A stretch of DNA of 64,000 nt from JBPBQZ01 sp050955105 (lineage in GTDB: Bacteria > Pseudomonadota > Gammaproteobacteria > Burkholderiales > Burkholderiaceae), in the NCBI GenBank assembly GCA_050955105.1, contig JBPBQZ010000003.1, positions 10,166 to 74,165 on the forward strand. Reading direction: 5' to 3'. Both the position numbers and the translations under genes were made by a program. The notes beneath the pieces are model-generated. The model was not told where the DNA came from and ran no database searches. It was given only the letters and a program-made list of their open reading frames with translations. This document shows, piece by piece, positions 53,972 to 62,373 of the stretch. Each line of letters starts with the position of its first letter. Position 1 is the first letter of the stretch.

Positions 53972-55390
53972 TCAGACGTACGCGGCGGTCGGATATCCGA
54001 CTGGCAGCGTCAGCGCCTGGCCGCGCAGCGAATGCGGGTAGGCAAGTTCGACGCGCGCATCGATCATCTGGCCGATCCATTGTTGCTGCAGTGCTGCCAC
54101 GGAGATGGCGTCGGCCGTGCCTTTCTGCAAGGGCATTGGAAAATTGACGACGCGGTTGTTTTCCGTGCGTCCCTGTAATTCGGACGCATCCTTGCGCGAC
54201 GGCCCCTCTACCAGAATGCGCTGCACCGAACCGACCATGCTGTCGCTGATGCGCACGACGTTGGCTTCGAGCGTCGCCTGCAGCAGGGCCAATCGCTCCA
54301 GCTTGACCTCGCGCGGCGTGTCGTCGGCGAGCGCAGCCGCCGGAGTGCCGGGACGCGCGCTGAAAATGAAGGAAAAGCTGGTGTCGTAACCGATTTCTTC
54401 GGCCAGCCCCATCAAGCGCTTGAAATCTTCGTCGGTTTCGCCAGGAAACCCGACGATGAAATCGGTGGAAATCGAAATATTCGGCCGTATCGCCCGCAGG
54501 CGCCGAATGATCGATTTGTATTCCAGCACCGTATATCCGCGCTTCATCGCCGACAGGATGCGATCGGCGCCGTGCTGCACCGGCAGATGCAGATGGTCGA
54601 CCAGCTGCGGCACTTCGGCATACGTATCGATCAGGCGCTGCGTGAATTCTTTCGGATGCGAGGTCGTGTAGCGGATACGTTCGATGCCCGGCACCTGCGC
54701 GACGCATTCGATCAGCGCGGCGAAGTCAGCCGGCTCGCCGCTGCCGCCGTCAGACATCGCGCCACGATAGGCATTGACGTTTTGCCCCAGCAACGTCACT
54801 TCGCGTACGCCCGCTTCGGCCAATTCGACGATTTCAGTCAACACGTCATCGAGCGGCCGCGACACTTCCTCGCCGCGAGTGTAGGGCACCACACAGTAGC
54901 TGCAGTATTTGCTGCAGCCTTCCATGATCGAGACGAAAGCCGTCGGACCGTCGACGCGGGCCGGCGGCAGATGGTCGAATTTCTCGATTTCCGGGAAGGA
55001 AATATCGACCTGCGGCTTGCCGGAGGCGCGGCGCCGCGCGATCAGTTGGGGCAGTCGATGCAGTGTCTGCGGGCCGAATACCACATCGACATACGGCGCC
55101 CGCGAAACGATGGCCGCGCCTTCCTGGCTGGCTACGCAGCCGCCCACGCCGATGATCAGGTCGGGGCGCGCTGCTTTCAGCGCGCGCACGCGACCCAGAT
55201 CGGAAAAAACCTTTTCCTGTGCTTTTTCGCGAATCGAACAAGTGTTGAAAAGGATGACGTCGGCGTCTTCCGCGTGCGCTGTTTGTTCGAGGCCGCTCGA
55301 CGCGTTCAAGACGTCCAGCATCTTGTTCGAGTCGTACTCGTTCATCTGACAGCCGAAGGTCTTGATAAATACTTTTTTGCTTTGTTCCAT
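53972..55390 (-). CDS. miaB: tRNA-2-methylthio-N6-dimethylallyladenosine synthase
   Basis: A 472-residue radical-SAM methylthiotransferase modifying i6A37 of tRNA. Auxiliary-cluster ligands are Cys14, Cys51 and Cys85; the radical-SAM cluster is Cys159, Cys163, Cys166 (GCSKYCSYC). A TRAM domain follows. The ATG at 55390 gives the family start MEQSKKVFIKTFGCQMN. A minus-strand TATAAT (55483-55478) may be its -10. It heads the series miaB-phoH-ybeY. Confidence 0.96.
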   Translation of the reverse strand: MEQSKKVFIKTFGCQMNEYDSNKMLDVLNASSGLEQTAHAEDADVILFNTCSIREKAQEKVFSDLGRVRALKAARPDLIIGVGGCVASQEGAAIVSRAPYVDVVFGPQTLHRLPQLIARRRASGKPQVDISFPEIEKFDHLPPARVDGPTAFVSIMEGCSKYCSYCVVPYTRGEEVSRPLDDVLTEIVELAEAGVREVTLLGQNVNAYRGAMSDGGSGEPADFAALIECVAQVPGIERIRYTTSHPKEFTQRLIDTYAEVPQLVDHLHLPVQHGADRILSAMKRGYTVLEYKSIIRRLRAIRPNISISTDFIVGFPGETDEDFKRLMGLAEEIGYDTSFSFIFSARPGTPAAALADDTPREVKLERLALLQATLEANVVRISDSMVGSVQRILVEGPSRKDASELQGRTENNRVVNFPMPLQKGTADAISVAALQQQWIGQMIDARVELAYPHSLRGQALTLPVGYPTAAYV

Positions 55391-55676
55391 CTGGTGCTCG
55401 ATCGCCGTTCGCAGTGGTTGACCTGGGGGCGGGCGCCGGCGTTGCGGCGCTTGAAAGGGTGGTGCTGGAGAAACCGCATTATAGCCGGCCACCCCACCGT
55501 TCCGCCGCCCGCACCCCCTGGCCGGATGGGCTAGCCGGACGGCCAGCATCGATCGGCCCGGCAGCGGGCACGGGAATTGCCCTCACACGCTGGTGCAGCG
55601 CGGCTTCGCCAAGTCATCGCGCGGCACGGCATGGCGCGCCGCGCGTAACACGAACGACTGGCAGATCGGAGAAAGG

Positions 55677-56864
55677 ATGCTCAACCGCATACAGGGCGCG
55701 GCCCGTAGTTCTACCGCCACAGGCGCCGCCAGCGAGAGCCGCGGCGAGGCAATAGGCGCAGCCGAGCCTGACGCCGCGGCTGTGGCGCCGTATGGAAAGC
55801 GGTGCGCGGCGCAGGCGCAGGCCGCTATCGATGAGCACAGTCATTTGGGCCAACTCACGCGCACGCTCGAATCGCTCTGGTTCGACCCGGCACATGTCGC
55901 CCCGAGCGGCCGCCAAGTCGGCGAGTCGCTTGCGCTGCTTATCGAACGTGATCTCGACCGTCTGCCGTTGCCAGGTGCTGGCGACACCCTCGGTCGTTGG
56001 CGTGCCTTGGCCGCGGTGGCGGCCTGCGACCTGAGCCTGGTGAAGCTTTACGAAGGTCATACCGATGCATTGGCCATCCTTGCCGAACTGGATGGTCGGC
56101 CGCGTCCCGCGGGCTCGAGTTGGGGCGTGTGGGCCGCGGAAACCCGGGGCATGTCTTTGCGGGCCAGGCGTGACGGCAACTTCCTCATCCTGGATGGCGT
56201 GAAGTGCTGGTGCTCGGGTGCCGCCGTGCTCAGCCACGCGCTGGTGACAGCCTGGCTGGACGACAGTACTGCCTGCTTGGTGGCCGTCGATCTGCACGCT
56301 CCGGGCGTCGAGATTACCGATCAAGGCTGGCGTGCCATTGGTATGAGCGCCGCGGCCAGCGTCGACGTGCGTTTCGCCAGCGTGCCGGCGATCGCAGTCG
56401 GAGCGCCGGGCGCGTATCTGTCGCGCGCCGGATTCTGGCAGGGCGGCGCCGGTATTGCCGCGTGCTGGTATGGCGCCGCTGCCTGGATCGCCGGCCGCTT
56501 GCGCGATGCCGCAGCCGCAAAACCCACCGATTCCTGGCATGCAATGCATCTGGGCGCCGCCGACGTGGCGCTCGCGAGCGCGGCCGCACTATTGCGCGAA
56601 ACCGCAGCGGCCATCGACGCGGCGCCACGTCGCTCCGCGATGCCCGCGGCCTTGCGTGCGCGGCTCGCCGTCGAAACTGCCGCGGCTGCGGTCATTCAGG
56701 CCGCAGGCCGCGCCATGGGGGCCAGTCCTCTGTGCCGCGACGCGCGCTTCGCGCGGATGACGGCGGATCTTCCCGTGTTCTTACGGCAAAGCCATGCGGA
56801 ACGCGACCTGGCGGCGCTGGGCGAATCCCTTTTGACTAAATCGAGCGGACTATGGAATCTCTAG
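55677..56864 (+). CDS. Acyl-CoA dehydrogenase-like flavoprotein, atypical active site
   Basis: A 395-residue protein with the acyl-CoA dehydrogenase fold: a helical N-domain, middle beta-domain (ILDGVKCWCSGAAVLSHALV) and C-terminal helices (AGRAMGASPLCRDARFARM). After RDAR the usual YEGT with the catalytic Glu is absent; it reads MTADLPVFLRQSHAERDLAALG. The ATG at 55677 follows GGAGAAAGG. It overlaps the methyltransferase gene by 13 bp. With the next two genes it forms a conserved but uncharacterised set; substrate unknown, and it may act as an oxidase, monooxygenase or ACP-linked dehydrogenase. Confidence 0.8.
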   Translation: MLNRIQGAARSSTATGAASESRGEAIGAAEPDAAAVAPYGKRCAAQAQAAIDEHSHLGQLTRTLESLWFDPAHVAPSGRQVGESLALLIERDLDRLPLPGAGDTLGRWRALAAVAACDLSLVKLYEGHTDALAILAELDGRPRPAGSSWGVWAAETRGMSLRARRDGNFLILDGVKCWCSGAAVLSHALVTAWLDDSTACLVAVDLHAPGVEITDQGWRAIGMSAAASVDVRFASVPAIAVGAPGAYLSRAGFWQGGAGIAACWYGAAAWIAGRLRDAAAAKPTDSWHAMHLGAADVALASAAALLRETAAAIDAAPRRSAMPAALRARLAVETAAAAVIQAAGRAMGASPLCRDARFARMTADLPVFLRQSHAERDLAALGESLLTKSSGLWNL

Positions 56865-57478
56865 GCGGCGCGCCGCGGCAAGCGGCGATCGTCGATCACT
56901 TCGAGCAAATGTTCGAAAAGAACGATGATCCTTGGCACTACAGACGGCGTTGGTACGAGCAGCGTAAGCGGGCGTTGACCTTGGCGATGTTGCCGCTTGC
57001 GCATTATCGGCGCGCGTTCGAGCCGGCTTGTGCCAATGGCGAACTGACGGCAGCACTGGCGGACCGCTGCGACGCGCTGTTGAGTTGCGATGCGAGCGCC
57101 AACGCCGTGCGCCTGGCACGGCAGCGTTTGGCCGGGCAGGCCCATGTCGTGGTCGAGCAGCGCATCTTGCCCGAGGACTGGCCGGATGGACGCTTCGATC
57201 TGATCGTCATCAGCGAATTTGCCTATTACCTGCCCTCGACGGCATTGGCGCGTTTGCTCGAACTGGCGTGCGCCGCATTGACGGATGGCGGGACGCTGCT
57301 GGCTTGCCACTGGCGTTGGCCGATCGAGGAGTGGGCCGGCCCCGTCGACTCGATACACCGATTGATCGGCATGCAGCCCGGCCTGCACCGGCTCGCGCAT
57401 CACGAAGAGACTGATATGTTGCTGGATGTCTGGTCGACGGATCCCCGTTCAGTAGCGCAAATGGAGGGGCTCGTATGA
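56852..57478 (+). CDS. NodS-like SAM-dependent methyltransferase
   Basis: A 208-residue class I methyltransferase of the NodS family. DHFEQMFEKNDDPWHYRRRW and YEQRKRALTLAMLP are the family's N-terminal signature; motif I is FEPACANGELTAAL (residues 56-69), with Asp80 in SCDAS as the ribose-binding acid. NodS N-methylates deacetylated chitooligosaccharides in rhizobia; here the acceptor is unknown. In many genomes this domain is joined to or beside a PIG-L deacetylase, which is missing here. It overlaps the glycosyltransferase gene by 4 bp. Confidence 0.84.
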   Translation: MESLGGAPRQAAIVDHFEQMFEKNDDPWHYRRRWYEQRKRALTLAMLPLAHYRRAFEPACANGELTAALADRCDALLSCDASANAVRLARQRLAGQAHVVVEQRILPEDWPDGRFDLIVISEFAYYLPSTALARLLELACAALTDGGTLLACHWRWPIEEWAGPVDSIHRLIGMQPGLHRLAHHEETDMLLDVWSTDPRSVAQMEGLV

Positions 57479-58137
57479 TCGGCGTCATCATTCCCGCACA
57501 TGACGAAGAAGCCTTTATTGGACCGACGTTGCGCGCCGCATTGCGCGCCGCTGCACACCCGGGACTGCTCGACGAACCGGTGCGCATCGTCGTGGTGCTG
57601 GACGATTGCAGCGATGCGACCGAAGAGATTGCGAGAGGCTATAGGGTTGAAACGCTGCCGCTTACCGCTCGCAACGTCGGACGCGCACGCGCCGCAGGCG
57701 CGGCGATGTTGCTCGAAGCGGGCGCGGACTGGCTGGCCTTTACTGATGCCGATACGCAGGTTTCGGCCGACTGGCTAGTGGCGCAGCGCTCATTAGGGGT
57801 GGACGCGGTGTGTGGTTCGGTGGCCGTAACCGACTGGTGGCGGCATGGTCCCGACTTCGTGAAATTGGCCGAGCGCTTCGCGCGCCGCTATGTCGACGCC
57901 GACGGACATCGGCACATACACGGCGCTAATCTGGGCGTCTCGGCGCAGGCTTACCGCCTGGTCGGCGGATTTAGCGGACTGGCCTGCGGCGAAGACGTGG
58001 CCTTGGTCGAGGCGTTGATGGCGGCCGGCGCCAACGTCGCCTGGAGTGCGTTACCACGGGTGGCGACCAGTGCGCGTCCGCAGGCGCGCGTGCGTGGCGG
58101 CTTCGGTGACACCTTGCTGGCGATGGCTGCCGAATGA
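57475..58137 (+). CDS. Family 2 glycosyltransferase
   Basis: A 220-residue GT-A fold glycosyltransferase without membrane helices. IGVIIPAHDEEAFIGPTL begins the nucleotide-binding fold, VVLDDCSD supplies an acidic pair, FTDADTQVS is the DXD metal site, and CGEDVALVEAL likely contributes the catalytic base. The start overlaps the methyltransferase stop (ATGA). Donor and acceptor sugars cannot be told. Confidence 0.88.
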   Translation: MIGVIIPAHDEEAFIGPTLRAALRAAAHPGLLDEPVRIVVVLDDCSDATEEIARGYRVETLPLTARNVGRARAAGAAMLLEAGADWLAFTDADTQVSADWLVAQRSLGVDAVCGSVAVTDWWRHGPDFVKLAERFARRYVDADGHRHIHGANLGVSAQAYRLVGGFSGLACGEDVALVEALMAAGANVAWSALPRVATSARPQARVRGGFGDTLLAMAAE

Positions 58138-58181
58138 GCCGGACGACGACGCTCTGATTTGGAAGGAGGCGTGCAATCGGA

Positions 58182-58271
58182 CGTTTAAGCGCGGTGCACG
58201 CTAAACGGACACATCGGGTAACAATTTCCTAAAAGGGGTAAATTGACACCTTACATGGCGCGCGACAAACT
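58182..58271 (+). promoter_or_regulatory. Dyad and TTGACA upstream of the ferritin-like gene
   Basis: An imperfect inverted repeat (58182-58207, arms CGTTTAAGCG and CGCTAAACG) follows the glycosyltransferase, with no T-run. A consensus TTGACA (58243-58248) lies 17 bp before CAAACT (58266-58271), a poor -10. The remaining bases to the gene start at 58399 hold no gene. Confidence 0.3.
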
Positions 58272-58398
58272 GCTCGAACGGCGAGTGTTCGCGAAATCGG
58301 TTTGTTCGCACCCGCCGGTCGCGGTCGACATGACTACCCGTCCTTGCCGCGTCGGGCTTCCGCTGCTGCGGTAACCATGGCTTTTGGAGAGCAGGAAA

Positions 58399-59226
58399 GT
58401 GCGATACGAAGACACACCCTCGCTACCTTGGCGGCTCGAAGACATTGACTTCAGCCGCATCGATCATGAGAAGGCCGCTTCGAATGAGGATTTATTGGTG
58501 CTGCTTTGCGCCGCCTCGTTCATTGAAAGTGGCTCTGATCTCTACACCAGCAATCTTGTCAGCTACTTCGATGGTGATCCCGAAGTATCGACTTGGCTGA
58601 ACGAGCACTGGGAGTGTGAAGAATTGCAGCATGGCCGCGCGCTAAGGACCTATGTGGCGCACGTGTGGCCGGAGTTCGACTGGGACCTGGCGTTCAAGAA
58701 TTTCTTCGCCGAATATTCGCTGACCTGCAACGTCGAAGATTTCGAGAAGACGCGCGCACTGGAAATGGTGGCTCGTTGCGTCGTCGAAACTGGCACTGCC
58801 ACCTTGTATCGGGCAATCAGCGAATGCTCGGACGAACCGGTCCTCAAGCAACTGACCGCCAATATCCGCTCGGATGAAGTGCGGCACTACAAGCACTTCT
58901 TTCAGTACTTCAAGAAATACAACCGCATCGAAGGCAACGGGCGCATGGCCGTGCTGGGCGCGTTGGCGCGCCGCGTGAAGGAAATCAAGAGTGAAGACTC
59001 GGATATTGCGTTGCGGCACGTGTTTGCGCTGCGCTATCCGAACGACGCGGGCAATCATCGGCGCTATCGGCTAATGAATGCGCGCGTCAACTCATTAGTG
59101 CGCAACCATCTGTCAGCCGACATGTGCGTGAAAATGCTGCTGAAGCCGCTGGACTTGCCCGCGCGTCTTCAGCCCAGCGTGCATTACCCGCTAACCAAAA
59201 TCACGCAGCACGTTTTTTTCCGCTAA
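58399..59226 (+). CDS. Ferritin-like diiron protein of unknown function
   Basis: A 275-residue helical protein with a complete ferritin-like diiron set: Glu43, Glu75-x2-His78 (in CEELQHG), Glu130 (VVETG), Glu160-x2-His163 (SDEVRHY). Length and spacing resemble diiron oxygenases/desaturases rather than storage ferritin. The start is GTG at 58399, preceded by TTGGAGAGCAGGAAA. Its last 26 bp overlap the convergent rhlE gene. It follows the methyltransferase-glycosyltransferase unit by 261 bp, so a functional link is possible but unproven. Confidence 0.82.
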   Translation: MRYEDTPSLPWRLEDIDFSRIDHEKAASNEDLLVLLCAASFIESGSDLYTSNLVSYFDGDPEVSTWLNEHWECEELQHGRALRTYVAHVWPEFDWDLAFKNFFAEYSLTCNVEDFEKTRALEMVARCVVETGTATLYRAISECSDEPVLKQLTANIRSDEVRHYKHFFQYFKKYNRIEGNGRMAVLGALARRVKEIKSEDSDIALRHVFALRYPNDAGNHRRYRLMNARVNSLVRNHLSADMCVKMLLKPLDLPARLQPSVHYPLTKITQHVFFR

Positions 59227-60778
59227 GCGGTCGCAACAGCGCCGCGCCTTCCGGGCGCCGGCCGTCCGATTCACGGTTGTGCGTGCGGCCGTCCGCTCCT
59301 TCGGGGCGCGGCCGGCGCGGCCGGTCTCCCTGCGTAGCAGTTGTCGGAGCGGTCTTGCGAGCCGGTTGAGCTGCGCGTGGCGCTTGCGACGACTGGCTGC
59401 GGGCTCGCTCGGCCGGTGCCCTGCTGTCGCCACTGCCGGTTCGCGCATCGCTGCTGCGCGCGCCGCGGCCAGTCCCACTATTTGCGCCGCCTGCGCCACC
59501 ACTGCTCCGTCCACGGCCACCGGCAGCCGCCTTTGGCGCATCGCCGCGCCGGCCATCACGCGAGGGCGCCCGTGCGTCCGAATGTCCTCCGCCACCGCCA
59601 CCGCCGCCACGCCGCAAAATTGGTTCGGGCTTGATGCTGGGATCGGGCGCGAAGCCCTCGATGATTTCCTTGGGCAAGGGGCGCTTGATCAACCGCTCGA
59701 TATCGGCCAGCAAACCCAATTCATCTACGCAAACCAGCGAAACCGCGACGCCATCCGCGCCGGCGCGACCGGTTCGGCCGATGCGGTGTACATAGTCTTC
59801 AGGTACGTTCGGCAAGTCGTAATTGACCACGTGCGGCAACTGGTCGATGTCGATGCCGCGTGCCGCAATGTCGGTGGCCACCAGGGCACGCAAGGAACCG
59901 CTCTTGAATTCGCTCAGCGCACGCGTACGGGCGGACTGGCTCTTGTTGCCGTGAATTGCGAGCGCGCTGATGTTGTCGCGTTCCAACTGTTCGGCAAGGC
60001 GATTCGCGCCATGCTTGGTGCGGGTGAAGACCAGCACCTGCACCCAATCGCCTGCGCGCATCAGATGCGTGAGCAGTTCGCGCTTGCGCTCGCGGTCGAC
60101 CGGATGCACCAGTTGCGCAACGCTTTCCGCGGTGGTGTTGCGGCGCGCGACTTCGATCATTGCCGGCGCGTTCAAGAGGCCGTTGGCCAGGGTGCGGATT
60201 TCCTCGGAAAACGTTGCTGAAAACAGCAGGTTTTGGCGCCGCGCGGGCAAGCGCGCGAAGATGCGCTTGATGTCATGGATGAAGCCCATGTCAAGCATGC
60301 GGTCGGCTTCGTCGAGTACCAGGATCTCGACGCGGGACAGATCGACGTTGCCTTGTTGTGCATGGTCGAGCAGGCGACCCGGCGTTGCGACCAGAATGTC
60401 CACGCCACGTTTCAATTGTTCGATTTGCGGTTGCATGCCGACGCCACCGAACATGGTCATGGTGCGCAACTTCAAATATTTGCCATAGCCGCGTACGCTT
60501 TCCTCCACCTGCGCGGCAAGCTCGCGAGTAGGGGTGAGGATCAGCGCGCGTACTGCCTTGGGCGCCGGCCGTGCCGCGGGGGCTTCCGACAGACGTTGCA
60601 GAATAGGCAGCGTGAACGCGGCGGTTTTACCGGTGCCTGTCTGGGCGCCGGCCAACAAGTCGCCGCCGCTCAAGACGGCGGGGATGGCTTGAATCTGGAT
60701 GGGGGTTGCTTCGCTATAACCCAGTTCGGTCACGGCACGCAGCAGGGGATCGGACAAGCCGAGTTGAAGAAAGGACAT
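59201..60778 (-). CDS. rhlE: DEAD-box RNA helicase, RhlE type
   Basis: A 525-residue ATP-dependent RNA helicase: Q motif near residue 27, Walker A AQTGTGKT (45-52), DEAD as LDEADRMLDMGF, SAT motif (FSATF), and HRIGRTGRAG. The ATG at 60778 yields the RhlE start MSFLQLGLSDPLLRAVTELGY. The last 150 residues are disordered, Arg/Gly/Ser-rich with a run of nine Gly, likely an RNA-binding tail. Probable role: ribosome assembly or RNA decay. Confidence 0.93.
   Translation of the reverse strand: MSFLQLGLSDPLLRAVTELGYSEATPIQIQAIPAVLSGGDLLAGAQTGTGKTAAFTLPILQRLSEAPAARPAPKAVRALILTPTRELAAQVEESVRGYGKYLKLRTMTMFGGVGMQPQIEQLKRGVDILVATPGRLLDHAQQGNVDLSRVEILVLDEADRMLDMGFIHDIKRIFARLPARRQNLLFSATFSEEIRTLANGLLNAPAMIEVARRNTTAESVAQLVHPVDRERKRELLTHLMRAGDWVQVLVFTRTKHGANRLAEQLERDNISALAIHGNKSQSARTRALSEFKSGSLRALVATDIAARGIDIDQLPHVVNYDLPNVPEDYVHRIGRTGRAGADGVAVSLVCVDELGLLADIERLIKRPLPKEIIEGFAPDPSIKPEPILRRGGGGGGGGHSDARAPSRDGRRGDAPKAAAGGRGRSSGGAGGANSGTGRGARSSDARTGSGDSRAPAERARSQSSQAPRAAQPARKTAPTTATQGDRPRRPRPEGADGRTHNRESDGRRPEGAALLRPLSGKKRAA
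59585..59620. repeat. Poly-glycine triplet tract in rhlE tail
   Basis: A run of CCG/CCA/CCT/CCC-type triplets on the forward strand encodes nine consecutive Gly in RhlE. In-frame length variation is possible. Confidence 0.7.
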
Positions 60779-61017
60779 GAAAACCTGAGAGTGCGCCGGC
60801 GCCGCGACATTGGCCAGTCGGGAGCCGATCGATGAAAGTTCGGCGATGCCGTAATGACGGCGATGCTTCAAACACTGCCGGCGGATCCTGTTAGAGGATC
60901 GGACACCATGATCACAGAAAAAAAGTCGCCGGGCTTTGCCTTTCGGCAAGCCACGGCATACGAACCGATTTGCGCTCCGCGGTCTGGAGCTTGGCGCATC
61001 GACCCGGAATTAAATCA

Positions 61018-61046
61018 GTGGGGATCGCCATGCAGGCGATCTCCAC
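61018..61046 (-). terminator. Hairpin after the cytochrome operon
   Basis: GTGGGGATCGCC (61018-61029) pairs with GGCGATCTCCAC (61035-61046) with a single mismatch and a 5-base loop. On the minus strand it lies 10 bp after the tri-heme cytochrome stop. No strong T-run follows, so it may be a weak terminator or an mRNA-stabilising stem. Confidence 0.55.
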
Positions 61047-61055
61047 TCGATGCGA

Positions 61056-62351
61056 TCAGTCGAGCGGCGCTGAACGCAGATTGTCGACTTGCTGCGGCGA
61101 CACGGCGGTTCCCTTGTTGCCCCAGGTCTGCCGCACGTAAGTGACGACTGCAGCGATTTCCTGATTGGACAAGGCTTGTGCGAACGGCGGCATGCCGTGC
61201 GGTTCGGGGTTACCCTTCGTTGCCGGCGGATAGCCGCCGTTCAAAACCATGCGGATCGGGTTCACAGCCGATGGCATCTGAATCGACTGATTGGTGGCCA
61301 GGGGCGGGAACGCCGGTGGCTGACCAGCGCCGTCGATGCCATGACACTTGGCGCAATTATCGGCATAGACCTTCTTGCCTTGTCCCAGCAGCGCCTGACC
61401 GAATTTCTCCGAGGTCTCCAGTTGCAGAATTTCGGGCGCTTCCTTGCGGGGCAGCGTTTGCAGGAACACGGCCATGGCGCGTACATCGGAGTCGCTCAGG
61501 TATTGCAGACTATTGTGCACTACTTCCGCCATCGGACCGAATACGGCGCCGCGCGACGATACGCCGGTCTTCAACAAGTCGACGATGTCTTGCGTATTCC
61601 AGCTGCCCAGGCCGGCTTCCTTGTCGGAGGTAAGCGACGGTGCGTACCAGTTCTGCAGCGGAATCAAGCCGCCGGCGAATGCCGCGCCCGAGTTGGCGCC
61701 GCCGAGCGGATTGATCGATGTATGACACATCGCGCAGTGTCCCGGGCCTTCGACCAGGTATGCGCCACGGTTCCACTCAGCCGACTTCGTCGCATCGGGC
61801 TGGAACTCGCCTTCACGGAAGAACAGCGTGCGCCAGCCGATCAGCAAATTGCGATTGTTGAACGGGAAGCGTAGTTCGTTGGGTCGGTTTTCCTGATGTA
61901 CGGGCGGTACCGATCGCAGATAGGCAAAGATGGCGTCGGTATCGGGCCGCGTCATCTTCGTATAGCTGGTGAACGGGAACGCCGGATAGAGCAGGCTGCC
62001 ATCTTTCGCGCGGCCGGTGTGCATGGCGCGGTAGAAATCGTCGGACGTCCATTTGCCCAGGCCGGTTTCGTCGTCGGGCGTGAGGTTCGGCGTGAACAGC
62101 GTACCGAACGGCGTCGGCAATGCGTACCCGCCTGCGAGGAACTTACCGCCGCGCACCGTGTGGCATGCCATGCAGTCGGCTGCGCGCGCCAGATATTCAC
62201 CGCGCTTGATCAGGTCGGCGTTGGGCGTGTTCGACGCGGCCATCGCCGTGCCGAAACCCTGGTTACCCAGTGGCAGAACAATCGGCAGCAAAGCGGCAGC
62301 GGCCACCGCGACGGTGGCCGCCAGCGCGAAGAAGGTCTTGCGTTTCATCAT
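61056..62351 (-). CDS. Tri-heme c-type cytochrome (alcohol/gluconate dehydrogenase subunit type)
   Basis: A 431-residue exported cytochrome. A signal peptide/anchor (residues 1-38) is followed by three CxxCH heme sites: CMACH (60-64), CAMCH and CAKCH. Domain spacing and LPTPFGTLFTPNLTPDDETGLG are those of the cytochrome subunit of membrane-bound alcohol, gluconate or similar periplasmic dehydrogenases, which passes electrons to ubiquinone. AAGGAAAA precedes two adjacent ATGs; I use the first. No dehydrogenase gene is nearby. It follows the di-heme cytochrome gene by 22 bp. Confidence 0.9.
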   Translation of the reverse strand: MMKRKTFFALAATVAVAAAALLPIVLPLGNQGFGTAMAASNTPNADLIKRGEYLARAADCMACHTVRGGKFLAGGYALPTPFGTLFTPNLTPDDETGLGKWTSDDFYRAMHTGRAKDGSLLYPAFPFTSYTKMTRPDTDAIFAYLRSVPPVHQENRPNELRFPFNNRNLLIGWRTLFFREGEFQPDATKSAEWNRGAYLVEGPGHCAMCHTSINPLGGANSGAAFAGGLIPLQNWYAPSLTSDKEAGLGSWNTQDIVDLLKTGVSSRGAVFGPMAEVVHNSLQYLSDSDVRAMAVFLQTLPRKEAPEILQLETSEKFGQALLGQGKKVYADNCAKCHGIDGAGQPPAFPPLATNQSIQMPSAVNPIRMVLNGGYPPATKGNPEPHGMPPFAQALSNQEIAAVVTYVRQTWGNKGTAVSPQQVDNLRSAPLD

Positions 62352-62373
62352 TTTTCCTTGTCCGCGACGGCGC

